NCBI RefSeq assembly: GCF_014212055.1
Contig: NZ_JACJVO010000050.1
Span: forward strand, 28,288 to 92,287
DNA length: 64,000 bases
Direction of reading: 5' to 3'
Source of the DNA: Cohnella zeiphila
Lineage (GTDB): Bacteria; Bacillota; Bacilli; Paenibacillales; Paenibacillaceae
The translations under genes and the position numbers were made by a program. Under the pieces are notes generated by a model, which ran no database searches, had not been told where the DNA came from, and was given only the letters and a program-made list of their open reading frames with translations. Shown piece by piece: positions 41,954 to 49,494 of this stretch (positions are counted from its first letter, which is position 1; every line of letters starts with the position of its first letter).

Positions 41954-42052
41954 TTAATAAATGCCGAAACCGGTCCGCAGGATGATGACCAGAAGAATAA
42001 ACAATACCAGCACGAAAGCGGCACCGCTGCCACCGCCTACAACTCCGCTCAT
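41954..42052 (-). CDS. YjcZ-like sporulation peptide
   Basis: A 32-residue ORF: a Gly-rich start (MSGVVGGGSGAA) followed by one hydrophobic helix (FVLVLFILLVIILRTGFG). This is the layout of the YjcZ/SscA family of tiny sporulation membrane proteins. GGAGGTG lies nine bases upstream on the minus strand. A paralogue is encoded at 44394-44507, also on the minus strand. Its role is presumably in spore assembly, by family only. Confidence 0.72.
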   Translation of the reverse strand: MSGVVGGGSGAAFVLVLFILLVIILRTGFGIY

Positions 42053-42163
42053 ATCAAACACCTCCGAATGTTCATTGCGGCTTTTTGCCACACCTCACTA
42101 TATGCGGAGATTCCGTTTTGGACAGAGCGTATGCCCATTTCTCGAAACGGAATAAATTGTTTC

Positions 42164-42193
42164 TTGAAAGGGAACAATTGTTCGTATTAAAAT
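42164..42193 (+). promoter_or_regulatory. Sigma-A promoter of the Y-polymerase operon
   Basis: TTGAAA (42164-42169), 18-bp spacer, TAAAAT (42188-42193). One LexA box lies in the spacer and a second just downstream of the -10. Confidence 0.55.
42171..42184. promoter_or_regulatory. LexA (SOS) box 1 of the Y-polymerase operon
   Basis: GGAACAATTGTTCG: both GAAC and GTTC half-sites are exact and the centre AATT is self-complementary. It lies between -35 and -10. Confidence 0.8.
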
Positions 42194-42196
42194 AAG

Positions 42197-42210
42197 GGAA
42201 CAAACGTTCT
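42197..42210. promoter_or_regulatory. LexA (SOS) box 2 of the Y-polymerase operon
   Basis: GGAACAAACGTTCT: exact GAAC-N4-GTTC, 26 bases (centre to centre) downstream of box 1, placing it on the same face and over the transcription start. Confidence 0.75.
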
Positions 42211-42227
42211 TGCGGAGGGTGAGCGAG

Positions 42228-42428
42228 ATGTCCATCGATAAGTATGTCGGCCGTTTGGTTTGTATCGTTTACATGGACGGCAGGCAGCGGTTCAGCCGGC
42301 GCAAGATCCGGATCGTTCAGGTCGAAGGAGGCACGGTCCGGGCGTTCGATGTGGATAAGGGGCAGCCGAGAAGCTTCCGGGCGGATCGGATTTTGGCCGT
42401 GGAGCCGGTGATGCCCCATGCCTCCTGA
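42228..42428 (+). CDS. Small conserved-looking protein heading the SOS operon
   Basis: A 66-residue basic protein (MSIDKYVGRLVCIVYMDGRQ...), predicted mostly beta, resembling a small SH3-like or RNA/DNA-binding barrel (RKIRIVQVEGGTVRAFDVDK). GGAGGGTGAG precedes ATG 42228. Its 3' end overlaps the polymerase start by 11 bases, so the two are coupled and both under the two LexA boxes. In B. subtilis, UvrX/YqjW-type polymerases are paired with a small YolD-family protein; this one does not obviously belong to that family. Function unknown. Confidence 0.7.
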   Translation: MSIDKYVGRLVCIVYMDGRQRFSRRKIRIVQVEGGTVRAFDVDKGQPRSFRADRILAVEPVMPHAS

Positions 42429-43677
42429 GCGAACGATTTTTTTGGTGGACGGCCAATCGTTTTACGCGTCCATCGAGAAGGCGGCCCATCCCGAATACGA
42501 GGGCCGGCCGATCGCGGTAGGCGATCCGGCGCGCAAGTCGGGAATCATTCTGGCGGCCTGTCCGGACGCCAAAGCGCGGGGGGTGACGACCGCCGAACGG
42601 GTTGGAGAAGCGCGGGCCAAATGCCCGGACCTCGTCGTCATCCGGCCGCGAATGCAGCGCTACATCACCATCTCGCTGCTGATCACCGAGATTTTCGAAT
42701 CGGTGACGGACCTGGTGGAACCGTATTCGATCGACGAGCAATTCCTCGACGTAACCGGACTCGACTCCTCGTTCGGATCCGCCGAGGAACTCGCCGGTTA
42801 TTTGCAAACCCAAATCCGGCTGTCCACGGGCGTCTGGTCCCGGGTCGGTATCGGTCCGAGCAAAATTTTGGCCAAGATGGCGACCGACAATTTCGCCAAG
42901 CGCCGGCCGGACGGCATTTTCAGACTGGGACCGGAAAATATCGAAAGCGACCTTTGGCCACTGCCGGTGAACAAGATGTTTATGGTGGCCGGCCGCATGA
43001 CCCGGCATTTTATCCGGATGGGGCTGCCGACGATCGGGGACATCGCGCGTCTGGAGCTCGGCGAATTCAAGCGAAGGATGCGCCGGGAGATGGGGAAGCA
43101 GTCGGACATTCAGGCCGAATACTACTGGCAGACGGCGCGGGGAATCGATCCGAGCCCGGTCGAGGCGAGCATTCGCGGCAACCTCAAGTCGATCAGCCAC
43201 GGCAAGGCGCTGCGCAGCAGCTTGTACCGGCGCCTGGAAGATATCGAGGTCGTGCTGCTCGAGCTCGTGGTCGAGGTGTGCCAGCGGGCGCGGCGCTTGG
43301 GCCGTCAGGGGCGCGTTGTCAGCGTCGGCGCCATGGGAGAGGACGGAGAGCGGAAAACGTGGTTCGGCCGCCAGTTGACGCTGTCGCAGCCGACGGCGCT
43401 GACCCATGAGGTTGCGGCCGCCGCCCGCAAGCTCTTCGTCGCGCATTGGAGCGGGGAGGCCGTAGGCCGGCTGTTCGTGGCGCTGACGGAGCTGTCCGAC
43501 GACCGGATCGATCAGTTGACGCTGTTCGAGGACCGGATTACGGCATACGCGCTGGAGAGAACGTCCGATGCCATCAAGGAACGGTACGGCAGCGCCGCGC
43601 TGCTGCGGGCTTCGTCGCTGTTGTCGTCCGGAGTGGCGCTGGAGAGAGCGGAGCAGATCGGAGGTCATTACAAATGA
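42418..43677 (+). CDS. Y-family DNA polymerase (UvrX/YqjW-like)
   Basis: A 419-residue translesion polymerase of the UmuC/DinB superfamily. The catalytic palm has FLVDGQSFYASIEKA and the second acidic block YSIDEQFLDV (classical DinB reads SIDEAYLD). The thumb/HhH region (MGLPTIGDIARLELGEFKRR) and little-finger domain follow. A sliding-clamp binding motif QLTLF is near residue 365. SIDEQFLDV-type motifs are characteristic of the Firmicute UvrX/YqjW branch rather than DinB/Pol IV. Two LexA boxes upstream support SOS induction. It overlaps the genes on both sides. Confidence 0.88.
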   Translation: MPPERTIFLVDGQSFYASIEKAAHPEYEGRPIAVGDPARKSGIILAACPDAKARGVTTAERVGEARAKCPDLVVIRPRMQRYITISLLITEIFESVTDLVEPYSIDEQFLDVTGLDSSFGSAEELAGYLQTQIRLSTGVWSRVGIGPSKILAKMATDNFAKRRPDGIFRLGPENIESDLWPLPVNKMFMVAGRMTRHFIRMGLPTIGDIARLELGEFKRRMRREMGKQSDIQAEYYWQTARGIDPSPVEASIRGNLKSISHGKALRSSLYRRLEDIEVVLLELVVEVCQRARRLGRQGRVVSVGAMGEDGERKTWFGRQLTLSQPTALTHEVAAAARKLFVAHWSGEAVGRLFVALTELSDDRIDQLTLFEDRITAYALERTSDAIKERYGSAALLRASSLLSSGVALERAEQIGGHYK

Positions 43678-44195
43678 GCAAGCTGGCCGGCAACGGACGC
43701 TGGGAATCCAAGATGCTGCTGACCGAACATCAAGAACAATACGACAAGAGAAAAGAAAGCAAGCCATCCGGAAGACCGACGACCGAAGAGCTTGAGATGA
43801 TCCGGGACTTGATCATGCTGCCCTATATGCTCACCGTCAGCGAAAAAGGCCTCCAGGACGTACGAAGCACTTCCAACACATTCCGGGGCATGTTCGAACG
43901 TCTCGTTCAGTGGATGATGGATCGGATCAGCCGCGAGCTGTCGCTTCTTCGGCGGGAGTTATCCCGGCGGAACATCAAAGTGTTCAGCGACGAAACGTAC
44001 GACGGCGTCATCTACCACCGGTACGTATGTCGGGGCTACGAGGACAAATTCGGCATTGTTCGGGAGACGCTCCGCTCCGAAATGATCGCGCGGTTGAACC
44101 GGTACGGAGCGGAGTTTTTCCGGTCTCGCGAGTGGACGGCGGAGGAGACGAAAGAGAAGGAATCCAAGGAGAAGGATGGGAAACCGAAGGAATAA
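43674..44195 (+). CDS. Polymerase-linked protein, YolD-like N terminus
   Basis: A 173-residue protein starting in the stop of the polymerase gene (ATGA) with GGAGGTC upstream. The first 35 residues (GNGRWESKMLLTEHQEQYDK) recall the YolD family, whose members pair with UvrX/YqjW polymerases. The rest is longer than usual: a helical region and a C-terminal basic domain (DETYDGVIYHRYVCRGYEDK...) ending in a Lys/Glu-rich tail. It could be an accessory subunit of the translesion polymerase. Family assignment is tentative. Confidence 0.7.
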   Translation: MSKLAGNGRWESKMLLTEHQEQYDKRKESKPSGRPTTEELEMIRDLIMLPYMLTVSEKGLQDVRSTSNTFRGMFERLVQWMMDRISRELSLLRRELSRRNIKVFSDETYDGVIYHRYVCRGYEDKFGIVRETLRSEMIARLNRYGAEFFRSREWTAEETKEKESKEKDGKPKE

Positions 44196-44212
44196 GGCGG
44201 CATGCCCGAAAA

Positions 44213-44246
44213 CCGGCCCGGGGGCTTCGGCTTTCGGGCTATTTTT
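44213..44246 (+). terminator. Rho-independent terminator of the SOS operon
   Basis: GCCCGAAA pairs with TTTCGGGC (with a GC-rich inner part), then TATTTTTG. Confidence 0.8.
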
Positions 44247-44334
44247 GTTTTCAACGCCGAATATTATTGCTAGCAACAGAACAATCCGATGTTCGATCCG
44301 GATTCGTCGGGGGCTTTGTCATATCTCAAAATAG

Positions 44335-44367
44335 AAAAAGCCCATCACGCCGGTTATCGTGATGGGC
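44335..44367 (-). terminator. Terminator of the minus-strand YjcZ-like gene
   Basis: 10-bp stem GCCCATCACG/CGTGATGGGC (44340-44349 with 44358-44367) followed on the minus strand by TTTTTC. Confidence 0.85.
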
Positions 44368-44393
44368 AAAAGGGAGACTTGCGGAAAAGTGGT

Positions 44394-44507
44394 TTAGAAG
44401 GCGATCGTGGCCAGTATGATGACCAGGAGGATAAAGAGGACGAGCACAAAAGCAGCCCCGCCTCCAGCACAGCTGCCTACGCCAACACCACCTACAGGAT
44501 AACCCAA
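44394..44507 (-). CDS. YjcZ-like sporulation peptide, second copy
   Basis: A 37-residue peptide with a Gly-rich start (GYPVGGVGVGSCAGGG) and a hydrophobic helix (AAFVLVLFILLVIILA) nearly identical to that of the peptide at 41954. Start TTG 44507 is chosen because GGTGGTGAT (close to the full anti-Shine-Dalgarno complement) lies just upstream; in-frame GTG codons at 44516, 44519 and 44522 are alternatives. Its terminator lies 27 bases past the stop. The two copies bracket the SOS operon. Confidence 0.7.
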   Translation of the reverse strand: MGYPVGGVGVGSCAGGGAAFVLVLFILLVIILATIAF

Positions 44508-44747
44508 AGTTATCACCACCACTTTTGTATTGAGGCTTATGCCACTACTTATATATATTATCAAGTATCATTATGGTCAGTACGCTTGCCCATTTTACTA
44601 AGATTTTTGCCCGGGGCTTCGACTCCGGAATAAGGGCCAAGATTTGCGCGGCCGTCCCCTGACGACTTCGGATTCGGCTTTTTATTTTGCAGGGTTTCGC
44701 AATACGGCGTCGAATGAATAACATCGGAAATGATGGGAGGCGTCGAT

Positions 44748-44954
44748 GTGGCAAACAAATATCCACTTAAGGACGAGCCGGGCCGGACCATGTTTGTCTT
44801 TGAACGCGGCGGGAAGATCATCGGGAACATCGTAAAGGACCGGACCGCTAAAGAGCCGGCAAAGCTGGTTTTTGAAACGGCGAGATACAACAGTTTAGAG
44901 GAGCTGCAGGCAGATTATCCGGCGGCAGACGAAAAGAAAGAGCAGGAGGCTTAA
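44748..44954 (+). CDS. Small soluble protein, unknown
   Basis: A 68-residue acidic protein (MANKYPLKDEPGRTMFVFER...) with a beta-hairpin-like N terminus and a Glu/Lys-rich tail. Start GTG 44748 has GGGAGG seven bases upstream. The terminator overlaps its last codons. The 240 bases before it contain the upstream region of the minus-strand peptide and no clear promoter. No family recognised. Confidence 0.6.
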   Translation: MANKYPLKDEPGRTMFVFERGGKIIGNIVKDRTAKEPAKLVFETARYNSLEELQADYPAADEKKEQEA

Positions 44955-44972
44955 ACCTCGCTGCTCTTTTTT
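44939..44972 (+). terminator. Bidirectional terminator between convergent small genes
   Basis: AGAGCAG-GAGG pairs with CCTC-G-CTGCTCT around CTTAAA, followed by six T residues; the minus strand also has a T-rich tail. It serves the convergent genes at 44748 and 44974. Confidence 0.88.
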
Positions 44973-44973
44973 G

Positions 44974-45132
44974 TTATTCATTATCCTCCAAAAAACTCTC
45001 CGTATAGGGCCCGGGACTAGCTTTAGGCGGATCGATTTGCGCCGGTTCTTTCGCTGTCCTGGTTTCATGCTGATTGGTGACGCCCATTTGCTCGGTCTTT
45101 AAGTCCCTAAGCTCTTTGCTTTTCTTTGTCAT
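44974..45132 (-). CDS. Small hydrophilic protein, unknown
   Basis: A 52-residue charged, probably unstructured protein (MTKKSKELRDLKTEQMGVTN...), rich in Lys, Glu and Pro. AAAGGAG lies seven bases upstream of its ATG on the minus strand, and it shares a bidirectional terminator with the neighbour. The composition recalls small spore or stress peptides, but no family is identified. Confidence 0.6.
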   Translation of the reverse strand: MTKKSKELRDLKTEQMGVTNQHETRTAKEPAQIDPPKASPGPYTESFLEDNE

Positions 45133-45233
45133 GGTCGACTCCTTTTTTTGCTTAGTTTTGGTTTAAGGGAATGAAACAATTCATCATGCATAAGTTCGCC
45201 TTTTGATAGGAAAGGGTTATGAGGACGGAGAGA

Positions 45234-45266
45234 CAAAAAATCGACCCCCGTCTCGCGACGAGGGTC
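45234..45266 (-). terminator. Orphan minus-strand terminator
   Basis: GACCCCCGTC/GACGAGGGTC (45243-45252 with 45257-45266), one mismatch, TCGC loop, followed on the minus strand by GATTTTTTG. No minus-strand gene is recognised upstream of it (45270-45520), so it may end a small RNA or an antisense transcript. The rest of 45133-45535 holds no convincing gene. Confidence 0.6.
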
Positions 45267-45442
45267 TTCATGGGAGAGGAGAAACCGGACGAAGAGCTTA
45301 TGGGGAAACGTAAGTCTTCTCCGCGGTTGTCCCCGGCGTTTCTTAGGCGCCGGTAGTACCAGTGTGGCCCGATGCCCAAATTTTATACATCGCCAGTCGA
45401 AAATTTTGGAGGCCGTCTCCGGGGCGGCCCGCGAATTCGCTT

Positions 45443-45469
45443 TTGCCCCGTGTCGGAATATGGTAACAT
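45443..45469 (+). promoter_or_regulatory. Candidate promoter of rsmD-coaD
   Basis: TTGCCC (45443-45448), 15-bp spacer, extended -10 TGGTAACAT (TAACAT 45464-45469). Short spacing makes it moderate. Confidence 0.4.
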
Positions 45470-45535
45470 AGCACCGATGGAAGCTGCGAAGGCGACAGGC
45501 TGCGGCGGAAAGGCACAAAGCAGGAGTGAATGTCA

Positions 45536-46108
45536 GTGAGAGTCATATCGGGAGAAGCGAGAGGGCGGCCGCTGAAAGCCGTGCCGGGGCAGACGACCCG
45601 TCCGACGACGGACAAGGTGAAGGAAGCGCTGTTCAGCATCATCGGCCCGTACTTCGACGGGGAGCGGGTGCTGGATTTGTTCGCCGGAACCGGCGGGCTC
45701 GGCATCGAGGCGCTGAGCCGCGGCGCGGGACATGCGGTGTTCGTCGATGCGAACCCGCGCAGCGTGGAGGTCGTGCGGCGCAACCTGGAAGCGACGGGGC
45801 TGGCGAGTCGAGCCGAAGTTTATCGCAACGACGCCCGAAAAGCGATCAAGCATCTGGAGCGCAAGGAAGAACGGTTCGAGCTCGTTTTTCTCGATCCGCC
45901 GTATGCCATGAAAGATTGCGACGAGCTTCTCGGGGAGCTGGCGGAGCGAAGCCTGCTGGCCGATCGGGCCGTGGCCGTCGTCGAGCACGACGCCGGCTTC
46001 GATTACGGCGAGCGGTTCGGGCCGTTCGGGCGCATTCGGCATGCCGTCTACGGAGAAACGGCTTTATCCATATATCGATACGAAGGAGAAAACGATCATG
46101 ACCGGTAA
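45536..46108 (+). CDS. rsmD: 16S rRNA (guanine(966)-N(2))-methyltransferase
   Basis: A 190-residue SAM-dependent methyltransferase (B. subtilis YlbH) acting on 30S subunits. Motifs: RVISGEARGRPLKAVPG at the N terminus, the SAM loop VLDLFAGTGGLGIEALSRGA, and the catalytic LVFLDPPY (N-DPPY type). GTG 45536 is preferred: AGGAG ends nine bases before it and homologues begin MRVISG; ATG 45530 is only three bases from the site. It overlaps coaD by 11 bases, as part of the conserved ylbH-coaD pair. Confidence 0.9.
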   Translation: MRVISGEARGRPLKAVPGQTTRPTTDKVKEALFSIIGPYFDGERVLDLFAGTGGLGIEALSRGAGHAVFVDANPRSVEVVRRNLEATGLASRAEVYRNDARKAIKHLERKEERFELVFLDPPYAMKDCDELLGELAERSLLADRAVAVVEHDAGFDYGERFGPFGRIRHAVYGETALSIYRYEGENDHDR

Positions 46109-46616
46109 AGCGGCCCGGCAGGAAGGCGAGCACCGGATTGCGGTATATCCGGGAAGCTTCGATCCGGTGACATTCGGCCATCTGGATATTATCCGCAGAG
46201 CGGCGAAACAGTTCGACAAGCTGATCGTCGCGGTTCTCAACAACACATCGAAAAATCCGTTGTTCTCGGTCGAAGAGCGGACCGATCTGCTTCGGGAAGT
46301 GACCAAAGACCTTTCCAACGTCGAGATCGACAGCTTCCGGGATTTGCTGGTCCGCTACATGCGCTCTCGCAACGCCCAGGTCAGCGTGCGGGGCATCCGC
46401 TCCGTCACCGACTTCGAATACGAGCTGCAGATGGCTTCGACGAACCGTCAGTTGGACGAGGGGATCGAGACGATTTTTATGATGACGAACCCGAAGTATT
46501 CCTATTTAAGTTCCAGCATCGTGAAAGAAATCGCCAAGTTCGGCGGGCCGGTGCAGGATCTCGTTCCTCCTGCGGTCGAGGCCGCCCTGCGCCGCAAATA
46601 CGGCAACGAGGCTTAA
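46098..46616 (+). CDS. coaD: Phosphopantetheine adenylyltransferase
   Basis: A 172-residue nucleotidyltransferase, penultimate step of coenzyme A synthesis. The HxGH-type motif appears as YPGSFDPVTFGHLDII, and the second motif YSYLSSSIVKEIAKFGG is intact, with RGIRSVTDFEYELQMAS between. The N terminus is about ten residues longer than in B. subtilis (161). ATG 46098 follows GAAGGAG and overlaps the end of rsmD. Confidence 0.94.
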   Translation: MTGKAARQEGEHRIAVYPGSFDPVTFGHLDIIRRAAKQFDKLIVAVLNNTSKNPLFSVEERTDLLREVTKDLSNVEIDSFRDLLVRYMRSRNAQVSVRGIRSVTDFEYELQMASTNRQLDEGIETIFMMTNPKYSYLSSSIVKEIAKFGGPVQDLVPPAVEAALRRKYGNEA

Positions 46617-46636
46617 CCCGAAAGCTCCCTCGAACG

Positions 46637-46676
46637 GGAGAAAAAGAAACCGCCCGGCACGCCATGCCGGGCGGTT
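46637..46676 (-). terminator. Terminator between convergent coaD and ylbJ
   Basis: 12-bp stem AACCGCCCGGCA/TGCCGGGCGGTT (46648-46659 with 46665-46676). The T-rich tail (TTTCTTTTTCT) is on the minus strand, so it mainly ends ylbJ; it can also fold in the coaD message. Confidence 0.85.
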
Positions 46677-46723
46677 CGGCATCTAGCGGGCGGACGGAGG
46701 AACGGAGCCGGGCGGGGCCGGCG

Positions 46724-47950
46724 TCATTTGCGCGGCCTCCGCTTGGAGGGCCGGATGATCGCGGCGAGCAGAGCGAGCAGGAGGAAGACGGCGATCGAAG
46801 CGGCCGAAGCTAGCGTCGTCTCCGAGAGGGCGGTCCATCCCGACGGCAGCGGCAGCGCCCCGGCGGCCCGGTCCGCGAGCGGCCATTCGGGCAAGCCGAA
46901 GGCGGGCAGCGCGGCGGAGAGCCAACCGTTCTGGACGGCGCGGGCCAGGGGGAACGTCAGCGGCACCGCCAGCGCGGCTTGCAGCAGGCGGCCGGCGATG
47001 AACCGGCCCCACGGGAAGCCGGGGCCGGGGCCGAAAGCGGCCCGCGCCTGCAGCAGGCCGCTCCAGCCGGTCCAGGCGAGCACGGCCGCGAGGAGCGAGA
47101 CCGCATGGACGGGAGACGCTTCGAACAGCGGCGAGCGGCTGGCATCGTAGGCGCCGAGGTGCAGCTCGTACAGGCCCGGAACGGCCAGCCAGGCGTCCGA
47201 CTGCGGCCAGGCGATCTGAATCATGCGCAGCAGCACCGAGCTGATCATCATCAAGCCGCCGATCGCCATGAGCATTCCGACCGCGCGGGTGACGGCGTCG
47301 GAGATTTGCCGGCCGAACGGGCGCCCGTCCTCTTCGCGGGCGCGGCGAACGGCCGCTCCGGGCCGAACGGGCGTCGCGCGCGAATTCGCGTGGTCTGCGT
47401 CCGGCTTGGCGCTTCTGGGCAAGCGGGCCCACACCGCTCCGGCGATCAGGGCCGACAGCCAAAGTCCGGCGACGAGAGCCCAGCCGTAAGCGGGCGCTTG
47501 CAGGAAGCCGCTTCCGACCACGAGGATGACGACGAACGGGTTGGGCTGATGGGCAAGCAGCAGCAGCGTGTCCAAGTCGCGGTTGCGGACGAGCCCTTCA
47601 TCCCGCAATCGCGCCGCTTCGCGCGCGCCGGTCGGCAGGCCGGAGATCCAGCCGTAGAAGACGGCCCATCCGGCGGCTCCCGGCAGCCGGAACAGCCGCC
47701 GGGTTACCGGCTCGCAGATCGCGGACAAGCCGTGCAGCAGGCCGGAAGCGGCCAGCAGCTCGGCCAGCATCAGGGGCGGCAGCAAGCCGGGAAAGACGGT
47801 CTGCCACCACACTTGCAGGCCGGCCAGGGAAGCGCGGAACGCTTCCCCCGGGGATCGGACGATGGCCAGCACGAGCAGCAGCGCGCAGGCGCCGGACAGG
47901 ATGGACAGCAGCACCGCTCTCCTGCGGGGAGCGGGACGGGCATCGGACAT
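46724..47950 (-). CDS. ylbJ: Sporulation integral membrane protein YlbJ
   Basis: A 408-residue polytopic membrane protein, the same length as B. subtilis YlbJ, which is needed for spore cortex formation. It has eight or so hydrophobic helices with the nucleoside-recognition (Gate) type motifs: VWWQTVFPGLLPPLMLAELL, FYGWISGLPTGAREAARLRD and LLAHQPNPFVVILVVGSGF. A cytoplasmic Arg-rich loop (about residues 190-215) separates the halves. It is on the minus strand opposite coaD. In B. subtilis ylbK and ylbL lie between ylbJ and ylbM; both are missing here. Confidence 0.88.
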   Translation of the reverse strand: MSDARPAPRRRAVLLSILSGACALLLVLAIVRSPGEAFRASLAGLQVWWQTVFPGLLPPLMLAELLAASGLLHGLSAICEPVTRRLFRLPGAAGWAVFYGWISGLPTGAREAARLRDEGLVRNRDLDTLLLLAHQPNPFVVILVVGSGFLQAPAYGWALVAGLWLSALIAGAVWARLPRSAKPDADHANSRATPVRPGAAVRRAREEDGRPFGRQISDAVTRAVGMLMAIGGLMMISSVLLRMIQIAWPQSDAWLAVPGLYELHLGAYDASRSPLFEASPVHAVSLLAAVLAWTGWSGLLQARAAFGPGPGFPWGRFIAGRLLQAALAVPLTFPLARAVQNGWLSAALPAFGLPEWPLADRAAGALPLPSGWTALSETTLASAASIAVFLLLALLAAIIRPSKRRPRK

Positions 47951-48086
47951 GGGGCGTCATTCCTTCCCGGGAACGCGGCACGGGCCGCGACGCCGCATGG
48001 ACGGTACGGCGGCGTTTATACCCAATGTACGCGCCGTCCGGCGGCGTTAGACCACTTGTCCGCGGCACGGAGCATCGCCCGGGGCG

Positions 48087-49322
48087 TCAGAGGCGTACGG
48101 GAGGAAGCGTAAAGTCCCGAAGGGCGAGCCTGGGGTCCGGATCGCGAAAAGCGAGCGAGTAGGCTGCCGAAGCCCGGGCGTCCATGGCAAGGTAGGGTGA
48201 ATCGTTGTCCGCGGCGGACTGCACGACGGGGAGCGCCGCCCGCTTTTTCATCCGGCGAAGCAGTTCCCGGCCGCGATCGGTGAAGCCGAGCACGCGGAGG
48301 CAGCGGAGCCCGGACGCAAGGGAACCGGCCGACAGCTCCTCCTTGCGGTGGCCGAGCAGAATGCGCAGCAGCGTCCTCTGCAGCTTCGTCCTCGTATAGC
48401 GTTTCGTCTTGAGCGCCGCCAGCAGCGCTTCGACGGTAGGGGCCGGCAGCTGCCCGAGCGCGCGGCGAATGCGATGCTGGAGCCCTTCCGCGACTTCGGA
48501 ATATTCGGCCAGCCGCTCCTCGTCCTCGGTCCACAGCCGATGGAACAGCGGCCGCGCGAAGCTCTCCCACGTTACGGGAGCCCGGCCGGCCCGGTATTCT
48601 CGCTCCAGCACGTCCAGCGTGGACGCCGGCACGTAAGGGGCGAGCTCCGCCAGGCTGCCCGACTCCGCCAGCAGCCGACGCAGCGCCGTCGCGCTGGCGA
48701 TCGCCGCGTCGGTGATCGTCGACTGGCCGTATTCGGAGCGTTCGCGGCGGATCGAGTACGGCGCGATCGGGCTTCCGAGCCGGCGCAGCGCGAGCAGATA
48801 ATGGAGGCCGAGCGTATGGTTCGGCTGGTCGAGACGGTACTCGGCCTCCGCTTCCAGGCCCTCGCGGCGCAGAAAGCGCCGGACCGCCTCCGCGTAGGCC
48901 GTCGGGTACGGCAGCCCTTCCTTCAGCAGCCGCGCCAGCTCGCCGCCGACGGCCGCGGGCTCGTCGGCCAGCCGGTCCGCGATCCGCCCGAGCGTCCCGG
49001 CGTCGCCGCTTTCGCTGCCGAAGCAGAGCGCGTCGACGACGCCGGTCGCGTGCAGCACGGCGACGGAGCCGTAGGCGAACCATTGGGCCGGCTGCGAGCT
49101 GTAGGCGACCGGCAGCTCCAGCACCAGATCGCAGCCCGCCCGCAGCGCCATCTCGGTCCGGGCCCATTTGTCGGCGATCGCGGGCTCCCCCCGCTGCAGG
49201 AAATGGCCGCTCATGACGGCGACGACGGCTTCCGCCTCCGTTATTTTCCGGGACTGCCGGATATGATAGAGATGTCCGTTGTGCAGCGGATTGTACTCGA
49301 CGATAATACCGACGGTGCGCAT
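48087..49322 (-). CDS. tmcAL: tRNA(Met) cytidine acetate ligase (YlbM)
   Basis: A 411-residue nucleotidyltransferase-like enzyme that makes N4-acetylcytidine at the wobble position of elongator tRNA-Met using acetate and ATP. The N-terminal HxGH domain shows VGIIVEYNPLHNGHLYHIRQ, then VAVMSGHFLQRGEPAIADKW and LELPVAYSSQPAQWFAYG. The C-terminal alpha-helical part (about 190-411) completes the fold. AAAGGAG precedes the start. It is divergent from ylbN, with 172 bases between. Confidence 0.9.
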   Translation of the reverse strand: MRTVGIIVEYNPLHNGHLYHIRQSRKITEAEAVVAVMSGHFLQRGEPAIADKWARTEMALRAGCDLVLELPVAYSSQPAQWFAYGSVAVLHATGVVDALCFGSESGDAGTLGRIADRLADEPAAVGGELARLLKEGLPYPTAYAEAVRRFLRREGLEAEAEYRLDQPNHTLGLHYLLALRRLGSPIAPYSIRRERSEYGQSTITDAAIASATALRRLLAESGSLAELAPYVPASTLDVLEREYRAGRAPVTWESFARPLFHRLWTEDEERLAEYSEVAEGLQHRIRRALGQLPAPTVEALLAALKTKRYTRTKLQRTLLRILLGHRKEELSAGSLASGLRCLRVLGFTDRGRELLRRMKKRAALPVVQSAADNDSPYLAMDARASAAYSLAFRDPDPRLALRDFTLPPVRL

Positions 49323-49440
49323 AGCAGTCTCCTTTGCGGCATAGGGGTAAATGTTCTGCTATCAATATAACACGAGGCCGGGCGCGGGGAAAAAGCGGGG
49401 CGAAGCCCGCCGGAAGCGCGTTTGTCCTGCCGGCGGATTG

Positions 49441-49470
49441 TTGACAAATGCCTTCCGCGACGGATATAAT
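49441..49470 (+). promoter_or_regulatory. Strong sigma-A promoter of ylbN-rpmF
   Basis: Consensus TTGACA (49441-49446) and TATAAT (49465-49470) with an 18-bp spacer. Confidence 0.88.
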
Positions 49471-49494
49471 TACTTTTGTTTGTTTGGAGTGATC

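Noticed and set aside
45219..45356. A 45-codon plus-strand ORF with AGGAAAGG upstream
   Set aside because: It runs through the orphan terminator hairpin, is very basic without a recognisable pattern, and has no promoter or terminator of its own.
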